64,000 nt of DNA from Diplonema papillatum (GCA_030068145.1 JAPJBO010000016.1:496001-560000); one strand, 5' to 3'. Positions 51,531 to 63,470 are shown, counted from the first letter of the stretch. A program made the numbers and translations. Notes: generated by a model from the sequence alone, not told the origin.

Positions 51531-54480
51531 CTTGAAGAACCCGGTGGCATCAGCGCGGAGCTGCGACTCCCGGCGCGCGATGCTGTCTCGCTGCTCTTTC
51601 AGGGCAACCTCCTGGTCCAGCAACGGCTGTTCAGCGGCCTCCATCTCCTTTCGTTTCTCGGTATACAGCTGATGGTCTTCGCTCAACCTGCAAGCGTGGC
51701 GAGTGGTTGAACGTGCACAGAGAGGCATACCGGACTGCGCATACAGGTTTACCCCGTATAGGTAGCCAGCTGGAACATGAAACGACAATTGGACAAGTGA
51801 ACCCAACAGGGCTCGAGGTCATGATGATTAGCCCGGCTGTGTCCCTGAGCACCGCAAGGCGGCATTAGACAGTGTAAGGTACTCTTGATTGAAGCTGCGG
51901 ACGAGATTCGAAGAAGCGCGCGTGGGAGCTGACTTGACTTGACCCGGGGAAGACGAGACGAAGAGCACACCTTTGCAGAACGTCCCTGTGGTCGTGCACG
52001 GCAGCCGCGGACTGCTCTGCCTCGCGGTGCGTCTTGGCCTCGCGGCACGAGACCGCGTGCAGCTGCTGCTCGAGCTCTATTTTCTGCTGGTTCAACGACC
52101 GGATCGAAGCCTGCTCCCTTGCGAAGGCCGCCTTCGCGTCCTCGAGGGAGGCTGCGAGCCGCTGGTGGGCGTCTTCGGTCTTCTGGGCGAGGGACAGCGC
52201 TTCGTCGACCAGGCGGGCGGCTTCGGCGATGCCTTGCTCCGCCTTTGCGACGCGCTGCTTCGTCTTCTTCAGCTCTTGGGCGCCGGCGTTAATGAACTTG
52301 TTCTGGCGGTCGATTTCCCTCCTGCAGCTCTCCAGCGCCTCCGCCAGCTGTTGCTCCTTCTGCTGCTGCCGCTTCAGCTCCTGCTTCTGCACAGCGAGTT
52401 CATGATCGGCTGCGAGCGCCTCTTGGATCACCGTGTTCAGTCCCTTCTTCGCCTTCTCCGCCTTTTCCTTTTTCAGCTGGGCGTCTGCTTAGAAGATCAC
52501 AGGTATGCAACAGCAAGAAGGTTGAAGTATGGCTCAAAGTAAATCAGTGGTGTCACCTGAGCGGGGGAATCAGGGCCGCCCACGCGATAAACCCGTCGAG
52601 CACTGGGAACTTTTGAGTACATGGACCACATGGACCAGCATGCACCCGTTGAGCAGCGGCTGCCGGCTTATCCCGCGGCAAAAGTAGGTGTGTTTTGTGA
52701 GTTTAACTGCTGTGGCAAAAGCAAGCAAACCTGGGAGGGGGTCGTCGCAATTGGATCTGGTTTAGGGGAAGAGGGAGCGGTACGCCCGATGGGAGACAAT
52801 GGCAACAGCTGCGTTGCACATTGAGAGAGCGGAGGGTAATTGACCTAGCACCAGCAGGGCCGTATACAAGCGCTTCTGACCACTTTGTGGTCCTCTGGAT
52901 CATTACTGTTTTCGCCTTTCACTTCGCTGGTTTGCCCGGAGAGATCTACATCCAATAACATCCAACAACCCTTCCCAACCCAGGTAGTGGTGTCAACCAA
53001 ACAAACCCACACCCAATGCTCGATGAGTCATTTCTCTGAGTTTCCTACCCAGCGGTCTACGTGCCATGATGCCCTGGAAGGCGTTCACAGATGGAATGCG
53101 AGCTTGTGGGGCGGGGGTACAAACCTGTCGTGTGGTCCTGCATCTCGCGAGCAAGCTGCTGCAGCTGCACAGTTTGGTGGTGCACATTGGCTTCGGCTGC
53201 AGCGGCTGATTCTTCCTGATGCCGGATGTGGTTCTCCGACTGCTCGAGCTTCCTTTTCCCATCGGCAACCTGCTGCCGCACCCCGGCATTCGCCTCCAAA
53301 CACGCGTTGTGTTGCTCCTGCTTCAGCTTCAACACCTCCTTAGACGACTCCAGCTCCTGCTCCAAGCGGAACGCTTCCCAGAAGTCCCTTGTTCGATAGT
53401 ACCTGCAAGTGGAGGTGGTGACGATGTGGCATGAAAGCACAAGTTGAGCCGGACAAAGTCCTCAGTCACCAATTTCTACCGAAAGTCCAAGGATTTGTCC
53501 GGCTCAATATAAGTCTAGTCCAATATGCGTCCGGTCCAATATAGTCCAGTTCGGAAAATTTGACGATGCTAAAAGGGGTAATCTGCCAAGTTCTTTCTGC
53601 CCAAACCCCCTCCCATCCCTTTTGACATCCTTCCCTATGGCTGCACGCCGCGTAGCCACCGCGTGTGCCGCCCACAAGCAGTTGAGATGTAAGGCGCATA
53701 CATGCAGTCGATGAGGGTCGGGTACGTCTTCGCAAACTGCGTGAGGTCTTCAACGCGAAGTGCGTGGGCCTCGTTGGGGAGAGCGTCGAGGTACATGTTT
53801 TCCACGACTGACGAAGCGAAGTGTATGCCGAGAGTCTTGAAGCAGCGGGACAGCTCGTTGAGGTCGATGCAGCCATCGTTGTTGACGTCGATCTCCCTGA
53901 ACAGCGCCTCCACCTTCTGCGTCACGGTAAGCGACGGCGCGTCGGGCAGCGCGAAGGACATCGGCTTCTGCGGGGGAGGAATCTGCTGGCAGGTTTCCGT
54001 GTGCCACGGGGTGACCTCCTGGGATGCGTAGACCTGGGCCCAAGGCGACAGCTGCCCGGCGGAAGTCAGGTCTTTCCAGGAGCTCGATGCCTCGTCGTAC
54101 ACTTGGAGCTGCGCGATGGCAAACGGCTCGGAAGGGACCCCTTCGGGCTTTTGTAGCGCCTTTTCCATGCCGTAGATGTGCTGCATCATCTCCTTGAGCT
54201 CAACGATGCTCGGGTGGTGCGGAAACGTTAGCTCGAGGTTCATCTTCGTCCCAAACAACTCCGCGGCTGCCAGCATCACGAAGCCGCTGGCGCAGTCACT
54301 GATGCAGTCGTCCTCGTCGTCGGTGTTGCACGCGTCGTACGTGCTGTTCGGAGGCGCGTCGCCGGCGGAGAATTCGGCTGATCGGCTCGTCTCCTTCCCG
54401 CTGCGGGAATCAAACGGCTGCGCCGCCGGGGGCGCGGGCGCCGAAATGCCGCCCGCCGGGCGCACCACGGACATCGGCAT
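51531..54480 (-). CDS. BILBO1: BILBO1-like flagellar pocket collar protein, at least four exons
   Basis: Exons are 54480-53702, 53402-53125, 52487-51971 and 51687-51531. Donors are CAT|GTATGC, ACAG|GTTTGT, AAAG|GTGTGC and CAAG|GTATGT; acceptors are GCAG|GTACTA, TAAG|CAGACG and GCAG|GTTGAG. All phases agree, giving 577 residues before a likely short last exon. Domains are an N-terminal globular region about 68-152 (AAAELFGTKMNLELTFPHHP, VYDEASSSWKDLTSAGQL), an EF-hand with complete loop DVNNDGCIDLNE (198-209) plus a second degenerate hand, YYRTRDFWEAF, then long coiled coil (RQQQKEQQLAEALESCRREI and more). Order and length match trypanosome BILBO1 (587 residues), the scaffold of the collar around the flagellar pocket. 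The 69-residue N-terminal extension is extra; a start at M69 is possible. Intron 2 holds a family B element. Identity is from memory, not alignment. Confidence 0.82.
52527..52680 (+). mobile_element. Family B element B4
   Basis: 'gtatggctcaaagtaaatca', 'gtggtgtcacctgagcgggg' and 'cggctgccggcttatcccg' are in the B order, with GGTGTCAC...GCGATAAACCCG against CGGCTTATCCCG inverted. It lies within intron 2 of the BILBO1-like gene. Confidence 0.65.
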
Positions 54481-56618
54481 TTCCTTTTGGTGTGCTCGCT
54501 TGTCGACGGCCTGAGTGTTCGGAGAGAGTGGCCCAGAGAAATGGCAATATGACAGGCAGTCACACTGGTCGCGCGTTTGACCCTTCTCGGCATGCCTTGA
54601 TCACCGCCTTCGGACTGTTGCGCTACTTCGACCTGGGTCAGTCAGCGTGCGTCTGGATTGCTTCTCTTCGCCACTTGGGCTCGGATAGGTTCCCGTTTGT
54701 GTCGATATCGAGGTTGCCCATCGCTCTTTGTCGCTCTCTTGTGAGCGCCCACTGTGGTTCGATGGCATTAGGTGCACAGCGTCTTGAAACTTTGTTCCAC
54801 CAACCACCTTCTATTTAACAGGCTGCAGTCATCACCATGGCGGTGCTGGATCCGCGAAATCGTCTCAATCGAAGGGTGGCACGTGTTGAATATCCAGGTA
54901 CGATGGCTCAAAGGTGGCCGTGCTGGTTGCTGACGGGAAAGCTAAAAGAAGGATGCTGTGCTACGATTTACTTGCGCAAGTACCAAACACAGGGTCCGCC
55001 AAAAGGCTCATACGGCTCGTACCCTCACCAGACTTGAACGCGGTTGGTATCTCGATTGAGGTTCAAAACAGAGCCGTTCCAGGTTCCTGACCTGGTTGTT
55101 GTCAGGCAAACTGACCCCAAACAACGAAACTGAAGCACTAAAAATTGGTTAATCCGATTCTGGACGTGAAAAACTACACCGAGAACACTGCACGACAGTC
55201 ACCAGCTGAAAAATTCAACCTGAGCCTTTGACTTTCCTCGAATGACTGTCCTCTGCTTGCAGTCTGCGGCACGACCCGCAGACTGAAGGAAAAGGCCGAG
55301 AACAGAACAGAAAGGTTCGGATCGCTTCTTTTCTCTGTTTTTTTTTTAATAAGCACCTGTTTTGTAGGCACTACCCAAGGAGGCTGCCCGGTGCAAAAAT
55401 CTCAAAGAGACAACAACTGTTGCCGTAGCCCACGCAAAACACAGACGAGGCTGGGTTTCGGCCGCAAGCGTTCGGCCCATGTTCAGTTGTATTGTTTCTC
55501 CTCTAGCCTCCGTCCCAACGGCCGGGCGGCCCCTCGAGTAGTTCCCGTATCCCTGTGCTTTCGATCGCATTTCTTCACTCAGAAAAGTGGCAGGGGCGGC
55601 TAGCTCATAAAGACGAAGCGTCTTTCGTCCGAATGGTGTCGTACAGCCGGCCTAGTCAAAGACAGTTGCAGTGGTGATTGTGGATGTTGTCGTACTGACG
55701 AAGCAGCCGGAGACCGCAGGCGCAAGGGTCGGGCCTTGCTTCGTTTTATTTCTTCCGGAAGGGGAAAAAGAAGTGTGAAAACGGGTTTTTGCCTGGAGGC
55801 TTTTCGTGTTATTCTGAAGAAAAGGTGGGGATGGAGATGCTTCTCGGCGCATTCGTGGTACGAAGTCGGCTATAATTCAATTACTCCGTGCAGTGCGGGG
55901 TAAGTGGCAAGGGGACACAACGTGTTGGCTCGGTCGAACTCGACGCATGTGCAGCTTCGGCCGGATCGTTACAGATCAGCTCCGGGTGTGCTACGCAAGA
56001 TGTCGGCTCAGGCCGGACTCGACGTGTATGTCAGCCCCGGCGGGGTGTCCTACATAATGGATCAGCTCCGGCTGGCCAGCAAGTCAGCATACTCGCCGGG
56101 TTCGATTTGTGCGCAACGACTCGTGCAGAGAAACACACAGGCCGCCCCGGACTTCTTGAGTGATACGATAGAGAAAAAAGATCTCGAGTTGGGTTCCCGT
56201 ACGAGTTCTCTCGAGTGGGTCGAACGGCTTTTTCACAAAAGCAAGAAAATACGGAAGAAACGAGGAACGCATGCTCTGAACTTGAAATGCAAATGGTCAA
56301 ACGTGTCGCTTGTACGCGGTTGGTGACAGGGAAAAGGGAGAACGGTGCAGCATGAATTCAGTGCCGTTCGGCTCAAGGGACTGTTCGTAGCTCGTTGTAG
56401 CGGAGACTACCCATACGCGGCGGGGGAAAGGATGACAGTAAGGTAGCTCCATTGGAAAATACAAAGTTCCATGAAGAAATCTCGGACGGTCGGTGCTCGT
56501 GTCCTCGAATGCTCCATCGGGCAGCTCCTCGCCTAACTTCGGCTTGGACGCTGTTTGCTCGGGGTTGATTGAAAGGTTTGAGCTCTATATATGTATCTGG
56601 TGGCAATGCTACAGCACA
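54481..56618. other. No gene recognised; family A element A11 and repeat H
   Basis: Element A11 is at 55352-55548 and repeat H at 55695-55760 ('cgaagcagccggagaccgca'). The ORFs at 55888-56330 plus overlap each other and contain 'gatcagctccgg' repeats; no domain was seen. Confidence 0.45.
55352..55548 (-). mobile_element. Diverged family A element A11
   Basis: On the plus strand it reads 'aagcacctgttttgtaggca', 'aatctcaaagagacaacaac', 'agttgtattgtttctcctct' and 'agcctccgtcccaacggccg', ending 'cccctcgagtagttcc'. This is the complete A order in minus orientation, with many changes. Confidence 0.65.
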
Positions 56619-56807
56619 TCAGTTGCGCTGGTTTGGAAGTAGTGCAGGTTTGAAACTGTTGCGCGGCAGAGGGGCAAAATGCCAGTTGCCGCAGGAAAAG
56701 TCCACAGCTGTAGCTTCTCGGTTATCTGCGTCTACAAGCCCGACGAGCTTTCCGCTCTTCACGAGGACGAGCTGCGGTTCCACAGGCGGCTCCATTGAGC
56801 GAAACAT
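56619..56807 (-). CDS. Possible small ORF or first exon, unknown
   Basis: The minus frame MFRSMEPPVEPQLVLVKSGK then LVGLVDADNREATAVDFSCG has protein-like composition and an upstream in-frame stop. No family is recognised and no splice partner was found. Confidence 0.25.
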   Translation of the reverse strand: MFRSMEPPVEPQLVLVKSGKLVGLVDADNREATAVDFSCGNWHFAPLPRNSFKPALLPNQRN

Positions 56808-57680
56808 CGTAAGCTAGTGCACCTCCACCACCATCCCGATGATTGAGTGCCACGTCTATTATATACGAGAAAACGTCCCATAGGGCACCAATGGTTTGCT
56901 GCGATAGATCCAAGAAAGGAAGACCTGTTATTCTTCCGACTCGGGGCTGGGTGATTGGGATCTTCTTGTTGGTTTTTGCATGAGGTAGCACAAATCGCCT
57001 CGCGGGTCTATCGGTCGTGGAACACGTGGCAACTCAGCAGAAGAACGCGCGCGGTAAGGCAGTGACCCGCTCTACGGGGAAGGGCCAGCACCTACCGCTT
57101 GAGCTCGAGCAAAGGCCGACGCGGTCAGGAAGACACGAGGAGAGTGCGGTTGAATGGAATAAGGTTTGCGTGCCAGAGGCAGTGGCTGATGAATAAAACA
57201 GACGGCTGTGTTGCACTGACCGACCGACGGCACAGGGCGCAGGGAATTTCCCGCGGCTTTTCTTTTTTGCTGCCGGTCACTCTCATTGGCAGTCAGTCAG
57301 AACTGTATTGACCGACGGAATCGAAGAGTCCACGACGACCTTTCTTTCCCCTGCTTCGCCACTCACAGGCAGTCTGTCACATTATTGGACACAGCGTGTT
57401 TGACTTTTCTTTGCGGTTGGAGACCTTGCGCCGTTGGACGCCTCGTCAACGAGGCGCCATAGTGCCGGCCGCTTTGTCTCCGCTGGTTTGAGTCGGTGGA
57501 CGCGAGTGGTGTGGGGACTGAGAAAAGACATTTGCCACGTCGCCTACCTGTTTGGATCTATCAATGGGTTGGTTGCTTCGGCTTTTCGGGGGAATCTTAA
57601 TTTTGTGTTTGGGAAGGAGCTCGCCTCTCCTGTACACGATGAACCAGCACCGGGGGTGTGGCCAATGTGTCGGGTGTGAG

Positions 57681-57827
57681 CACACCCGCAAATCCAATGT
57701 GAAATCCAGCGTGGCGCCCGCAAATCCAGTGTAGAATCCAGTCCACACCCGCGAAAACAGGTGTTCACACTGTGGATGTGCGGGGGGAAAATGTCACACC
57801 GGATTCCATACTGGATTTGCGGGTGTG
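57681..57827. mobile_element. 147-bp MITE with CACACCCGCAAATCCA ends
   Basis: The left end CACACCCGCAAATCCAATGT and the right end, inverted, CACACCCGCAAATCCAGTAT extend as similar AATCC blocks for about 30 bases. A third 'cccgcaaatccagtgta' lies inside. No ORF. A clear target duplication was not identified. Confidence 0.75.
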
Positions 57828-58957
57828 TGGTCCTATTTAAGATGGATTGTGCCTGGCGCTCCCTTAAGGTTGCTGCCCGAGGGAACCGGCTGTGAGCCGA
57901 AACTCGACGCCGGTCTCTCTGGGTTGCATCAGGAGAGAACTTCGCGGCGGATCACAAAGCACCCGCCCTGCACGAGGCACGCGCCCAAGACCCATGCACG
58001 GCTACCGTAGCACCCTCCATGTTTGCACCTTCCTCGGATGCTACGGCCGGGAAGGGGCTTCAATGTAGTTGGGGAAACACGTTCCCCTTCCCCGCGTTCT
58101 GCGTGTGGGGTTGCCACCGGGCAACTGCCGCAGCTGCAGATGCGTCCTTCGCCATTGGCTCAATTTCGGGAATAACACCCCGGCGAAATGTACCGCACAG
58201 TGTAACTCCCCCACCCGGTGCAGGAGTACACCGTGTATGGGGGGAGATCTTAGTTTAGCGCTTCGGCAAAATATTGCCTCATGTGGGGGAAGGTCTGTCT
58301 TTCACGCGCGGCAGTGAACGTGTCGAAGGTAACGAAGAATCGTTCACGCCGGCGCTCTTGCTTTTTTTTTTTTGCTGGCTGCATACAAATTATTACAATA
58401 TTTTCACCGTGCCATGTGTTGGAGAAGCTGAAACCGCAACCCCCTGGCGCCTGAAGCCAGTTTGCCAGAATTATCAGGCACTGCGTTCAACGAAAACAGC
58501 TACTGGATGCCAGCTCGGCAGATTCTCGTTGTCGGATCTCTATCTGCAGCGCAAACGTTCGCTCAACCGGTAAAGTAAGGGTGCAGACCATTATTGCTTG
58601 CTCGTTGTTTGGTCTTACGTTTTAAGAAACTCAAGTCGGACTTCAAAAAGCTCGATCGTGTGTGTATGTGTGTGGCCGGGCGCCAGTCTGACATAAGCCT
58701 GAAAAGGACGAGCCAGACAAGGGTAGAACCCGCCAATTTTCACGAGACCTTGAAGAATAGTTTCGCAGGCTTACACACGTTCGATTCTAGCTGCACTAGC
58801 CTCTAGCAACCGTGTGCTAAGTACGCAAAGGTAACCCGATGGCACAGTTCTTTGGTCGAGGTGGATGCTATTTACGAAGACAAGAACCAACGACCAATGC
58901 TAGCAATACACTGTAGAGTCCAGAAGCTGGAGCTAAGCTGGCGCTAAATTAGCGGGT

Positions 58958-59038
58958 GGCACACCCGCTTTTAGGGTGTGACTCTGGCACATCCGCATTA
59001 ACTTCAGCTTCTGAGGCTGGACCCTATCGTGTAGCAGC
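58958..59038 (+). ncRNA. Hairpin-bearing repeat D, copy 1 (possible RNA)
   Basis: CACACCC-GCTTTTA-GGGTGTG forms a 7-bp stem. It is followed by 'actctggcacatccgcatta' and 'acttcagcttctgaggctgg'. Copy 2 at 63390-63470 keeps the layout, with a compensatory change in the stem. It could be a structured RNA or simply a palindromic repeat. Confidence 0.35.
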
Positions 59039-59869
59039 GGTGTGTAGATGAACTAGTGTGTGTTAGCACACGACTCAAGTCGGTGCAAGCCTGCGAGCAG
59101 CAAAAACTCAAAAGAGGTCTGGAGGTCTGGTCAACGATTCCGGCAGGAACTGCCGTACTTCCAGTAAAAGAAGTTCCGCACTGCTTCAAAATCCCATGGC
59201 CAGGCCTTGGCAGCCTCGGCGCACTGCGCACAGGAGGTACCGGTGGCAGGGTGTGGTTGCATGTGAGGGGGGGTCGTATGTATTAGGCTACGAAGCCGAT
59301 CTTCGGGTGATGTGTTCAAAATAGGCTCAGTGAAGTTGCACCACCCAGCTGTAAACGATCTTCCGCAACTCATGAGGGGAAGGGGAGGGGCGTCGCTCAT
59401 CTGTGCCTTCTTCGTGAAACAGTCTTTCTAGCTAAGGTACTCCACTTCTGCTACCTATGCGGCACTAGGAAAACGGGGCTTGGGACCACCTTAGATTTTT
59501 CTTGTTGGTTGTTGATTGCTGAGAAGGGATGGATGTCTTTCAGGTTAGGATTGTGATGAAACCGTTGACGTGGCACCAGAACATGAGGACACGGCGGTGA
59601 TGGCTCGGATGCCATCTGTGCTCGTTTTGTGGAACGGGTTCGTGGGAAGCCGTTGGTGTTCTTGTGTTTTACCTTCGGAACAGCACACTTCCAACTTCAA
59701 TATCCGCATGTGGCATGGATCAATCACCTGTATGGTAATTTCCACGTAGTACGCTGCCAACCGTCACTTTTTGATAATGACAACCGCGGTTGTTACCATA
59801 AAAAAGAGGGCTTTGTCATCACGACCATCGGCAACAGTTTCCTCACATCGTATAACTATATTTGCGACT

Positions 59870-59978
59870 GAGAATAGTTGAGCGGCAGCTCTCAGTTCTT
59901 TGCCTCTTCTTTCAAATATCTGAATCTGTGTGCATGACCGCACAAACTCAAGAGGCGTGGCCACCTATTCCCTGCAGT
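59870..59978. mobile_element. Family I element I2 (109 bp)
   Basis: It starts GAGAATAGTTGAGCGGCAGC and ends ACAAACTCAAGAGGCG...CTATTCCCTGCAG, the same ends as the insert in A1 at 275-616, with a shorter middle. Confidence 0.6.
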
Positions 59979-60522
59979 AGGAGACTTCAAACAAAAATGG
60001 AACTTCAGATTCGTTACTAGTAAGGAAAAGAAAATGAGACTATAAAGTAGACGGGTAATTTTTGCCTGTTTTGCGCTGCGGGAGCGTTTGTGTGTCGTAC
60101 GAGAAATCATTCCCACTTGTAGCGAGAATGCGAGATTGCTACCTTCGCAAGGTTTTCTTTCAGCTTCGTGAAGTACGAGAGACCCAAGCACACTGTTGTG
60201 ATCCTCCGGGCATCGGATGAATCGCGTGCTTGTCATTCCAGACCCCAGCCGCGTTCGCATGAAATTGCAACACGCGACCGACAACCGACTCGGATCATCA
60301 AACCTCAGTTTCGTGACATAGAGACATAAGGTCTATCCGAGGCCGGCCTTTTGGTCTGCTGGCAGATGTTCGCTGAATGATGTGCTGGCAACCTTTCTCA
60401 CCATTCTCTACTCTCCACACCTATTTTGCTTAACCCCGTGAGCTAATTGTTGTCAGCCACGGGAACATTCGCTGCCTGCATGACAGCTAATCACGTGTCA
60501 ACCCCGAGCCGGTTCAGCAGCG

Positions 60523-61683
60523 CTACCGGGCATTGGGTGCCGTGATGGCGGGCATTTTTCTGGCCCATTCCGAATGGGCCGGTGCCGCCCAGTTTTGTGC
60601 AGACCCAGCACACGTGCGGGGGATATGTCGCGGCGAGAAAGAGCCGACGTTCAGCTTCGCAAGGGAGAAGTCCGCGCAGAAGGGCGCCGGCAGCGGGACT
60701 GGCAGCGCCCGCACCCTCAGGCTGGTGCCATCCTCCGGCGGCTGCAGAAGCAGAGCGGCGTGTTCTTGCAGCGACATGTGCTGATACGGCAGCATCTGCG
60801 ATGACTTGAGTTCCTCATACCGCCACAGAGCCCGCTCGAACGCGAGCTCCTCGCTCGTCGCTGCCACGTCGCCGGCAGCTCCGCAACCACCGCCGTACGA
60901 TGCGACGGTTCCGGTTTCTGCGGACTGCCGTCGTCTGCCCATTTCTTCAGCAGGCGCGTCGCTTTCTCGGTCGAAGAGAACCACCGCGGGAAGGGACATT
61001 CGCTTGCGGGCGAGCGAGGTGAGAGATGGATTCCTTGTGCGTTCGTCGTCGTGCGCGTCGAGGAAGGATGGTTTCCTCATCGACCTCTCCCGCATCCGAG
61101 GTGTCGACACCTTCGAGCAGATGCTTAGTGCGGGGGTGGCCGGACGAGACGCGTTCAGCCTTGGGGTGTCGTGCTCCGAGCCGCACATGGACTCCACCAT
61201 ATCAACCTCCAACTCTTGGCAGATCTCGGCGCTCGTTCTTCTATTGTAAGGATGTTGCGCTAGTTTGCCATCAGGCTGATCCAAGACGTTGGTGGGGAGA
61301 ATGCTGCATCGAGGAGTCCGGCGGAGGACTCCTTTTAAAGGGAGAGGCGTCAGCCCACCAGGGCTGCGACCCCCCGACGAAGTTGAACGGTTGACAGGCG
61401 AGGCGACCGCGTCGCAGTAGAGCGAGTCGACCGTGCTGCAGCTGCTGCGCGGGGAGTGAACGGCGGGCAGCAGGGGCGGCGCGCGCCGCAGGGACGAGCG
61501 CAAGCGGGGGCCGGCCATGTCGGAGGTTTCGCTCGGAGTTTTCGCCAGGGGCCTTACGACGACACCGTCGGGGTGCGCGCTGCTCCGCGACGACTGCCGG
61601 AGAAAGGTGGGCGTGCCTACAGTCGCGCGCGGGGTGCCGTGCTGGGAACCGTTGCCGAGGACAGATCCTCGGGTGAGGATCGC

Positions 61684-61716
<33 letters not shown>

Positions 61717-63126
61717 GAGTTTAGCGATGTCCAACTGCAACACGCTGACCTTCCGCCCGCGGTCTCTTGCAGCGGAGCGCCCCGTGGCAGGGCGGCACGT
61801 TACCTCGGGTGTAAGCTGCGTGTGGGCTCCGCCGACGAGCCTGCCTGCCTCGTCGAGCACGAACGGGCGGGTCTCTTCTTCAGCAACGGCAACCGTCTCC
61901 GCCTCGCAGGAAGCTGCCCCCGCGCCGGCCGAGTCGAGCAGGTCGGAGAGGTCGCGGTCCATGGGGGTCTGCGCCCTCGTCCCGCGGGTGGCGGCTGTTT
62001 TTTCGGACAAAAACGTCTTGCCCGTCCGCTGCAGCTCGTCGGCCTCTTCGTCGTTGTCTCCCCCTCCTCCTCTTCCACCTCCACCGCCACCTCCCCTCGC
62101 CCGCTTGCATACGGTCCACTCCCGGGAGGCCAGGTCGTAGGCCAGGAGGGACAGCGTGTTTGACAGCGCGAAGCACACGCTCCCCCCCCGGTCCGCTGGC
62201 GCCGCGGCCAGCGCCGCCAGCGGAGGGCACGGGCTGCCGGCCCATGCGGCGAAGCCGTCGCCCGTCAAGCGCGTGCGGTGCAGCTTTTGGGATGCGTCGT
62301 AGCACACGATAGTCAGCGGCGACTCCGCCGCCCCGGCACAATCCGACCCAGCCGGTTCACCGTCGTCGGAGACGCCGCCGGGCGCGGCTTGGAAGGAGAG
62401 CGCGTGGAACGGCAGGTCCGACGCCAGCTTCCGGCACGCCCACGCGTCCCCTCCCCGGGCGAAGAGCCAAAAGTCGTTGTTTTCGGCGCCGCCGCGCGCC
62501 GGCAGGACCCCGCCGCCCGCCACGACGCCCTGTGCCGTGTCGACCATAGCGTGCCCGGCCAGTTGCGGAGGTGTGCCTTGGCACTCCTCGCGCGTGCAGA
62601 GCCCGGTGTCGGTGTTGACCGAGTACAGGTCGTGATTGCCCGACGGCTGCTTCGAGCGCGAGTGTACGGCCGAACCTCCCTGCAGCAGGAACGTCGATTT
62701 CTCCCCCAGCAGCCCGCACATGGCCGCGTTTTCCAAGCGGAACCCCGCTGTGTCCGGGTCCGGGGCTCCATCCGATGCATGCGACAAGGTGACCTGCAGC
62801 GGTCTCCACGACGCCTTGCTGTCGCCGCCGGTCCTCCGCGTCTGCTTCGTGAAGGAGTGCACGGCGCCCTTGGCGCTGTAGCCCACCAGCCTCTTGCCGC
62901 AGCCGGCAATCCCCTGCAGCCGCTCTTGCTTCTCGGCCGCGGCCCACCCGACGCTCCGCCGCAGGACCCCTTCGTCGTCGAAGCAATGCACCACCTGCGG
63001 CGGCGGCGGCGGCGGCCTCTTCGCGCCGTCCCCCGGCGCGCTCACGCACCGGCCTTGCCCGCTGCTCGGCGGCGGCGCCGCGTCCCTGAGGAAGCACAAG
63101 TACCCTCCCCAAACGGCAGTGGACAT
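60523..63126 (-). CDS. Kelch-like propeller protein with poly-Q, unknown role
   Basis: 867 residues in a single open frame from MSTAVWGGYLCFLRD. The N-terminal 340 residues look like a kelch or RCC-type beta-propeller (GHAMVDTAQGVVAGGGVLP, NNDFWLFARGGDAWACRKLA, LSLLAYDLASREWTVCKRA). A Gly run (GGGGGGGRGGGG), an acidic linker, and a poly-Gln tract of about ten residues (61685-61715) follow. The C-terminal half is Ser/Arg/Pro-rich and disordered, with repeated SS/RR clusters, and a conserved-looking WRYEELKSSQMLPYQHMSLQEHA block near residue 790. No catalytic motif is seen. Motif E lies about 100 bases upstream. It is probably a scaffold; the partner is unknown. Confidence 0.75.
61685..61715 (+). 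repeat. (CTG)n trinucleotide repeat encoding poly-Gln on the minus strand
   Basis: About ten CTG units, read as CAG in the kelch-like gene. A potentially variable tract. Confidence 0.95.
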
Positions 63127-63389
63127 CGCATCCGCCGGGTGCTGCGTGCGGCGGGCGGTGGTGGTGCGCTAGGCGTCGAGCGGGGAGGGGTATAGGTACG
63201 CCCTTTGTGTACCGTCGATCCCGAGGGACGATCAGTTTGGTGTCTTGTGACGTTTGTTTGCTTGGCAAGGGATGTTGCCTTTTCTTTTTCCTGGAGTAGG
63301 GGAGGTTCGCCTTCAGAGAGATGCTGTGGGACAAACCCTCAAGCTTAACCTCGGGTTCATGCGGTCGATTTACACGCGGTTTTGGTTGT

Positions 63390-63470
63390 AGCACGCCCGC
63401 TTTCCGGGCGTGACTCGGATGCATCCTCTTTAACTCCAGCTCCCGAGGTTGCACCTCGCCGCGTAGGGGC
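63390..63470 (+). ncRNA. Hairpin-bearing repeat D, copy 2 (possible RNA)
   Basis: CACGCCC-GCTTTCC-GGGCGTG is followed by 'actcggatgcatcctcttta' and 'actccagctcccgaggttgc'. A second stem AGGTTGCACC...GGCGCAACCT follows to about 63480. It is the partner of 58958-59038. Confidence 0.35.

Larger units (their letters stand above)
57828..60522. other. No gene recognised; hairpin repeat D and element I2
   Basis: It contains hairpin repeat D copy 1 (58958-59038) and family I element I2 (59870-59978). ORFs up to 130 codons occur on both strands without domains. Confidence 0.45.

Noticed and set aside
58880..58895. ACCAACGA, resembling the start of a diplonemid spliced leader
   Set aside because: Only the first few bases agree and the rest of a leader RNA is absent. 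Another ACCAACGA at 28555 is equally isolated.
62278..63195. 305-codon plus-strand ORF
   Set aside because: It mirrors the kelch-like gene; Arg-rich shadow of GC-rich coding DNA.
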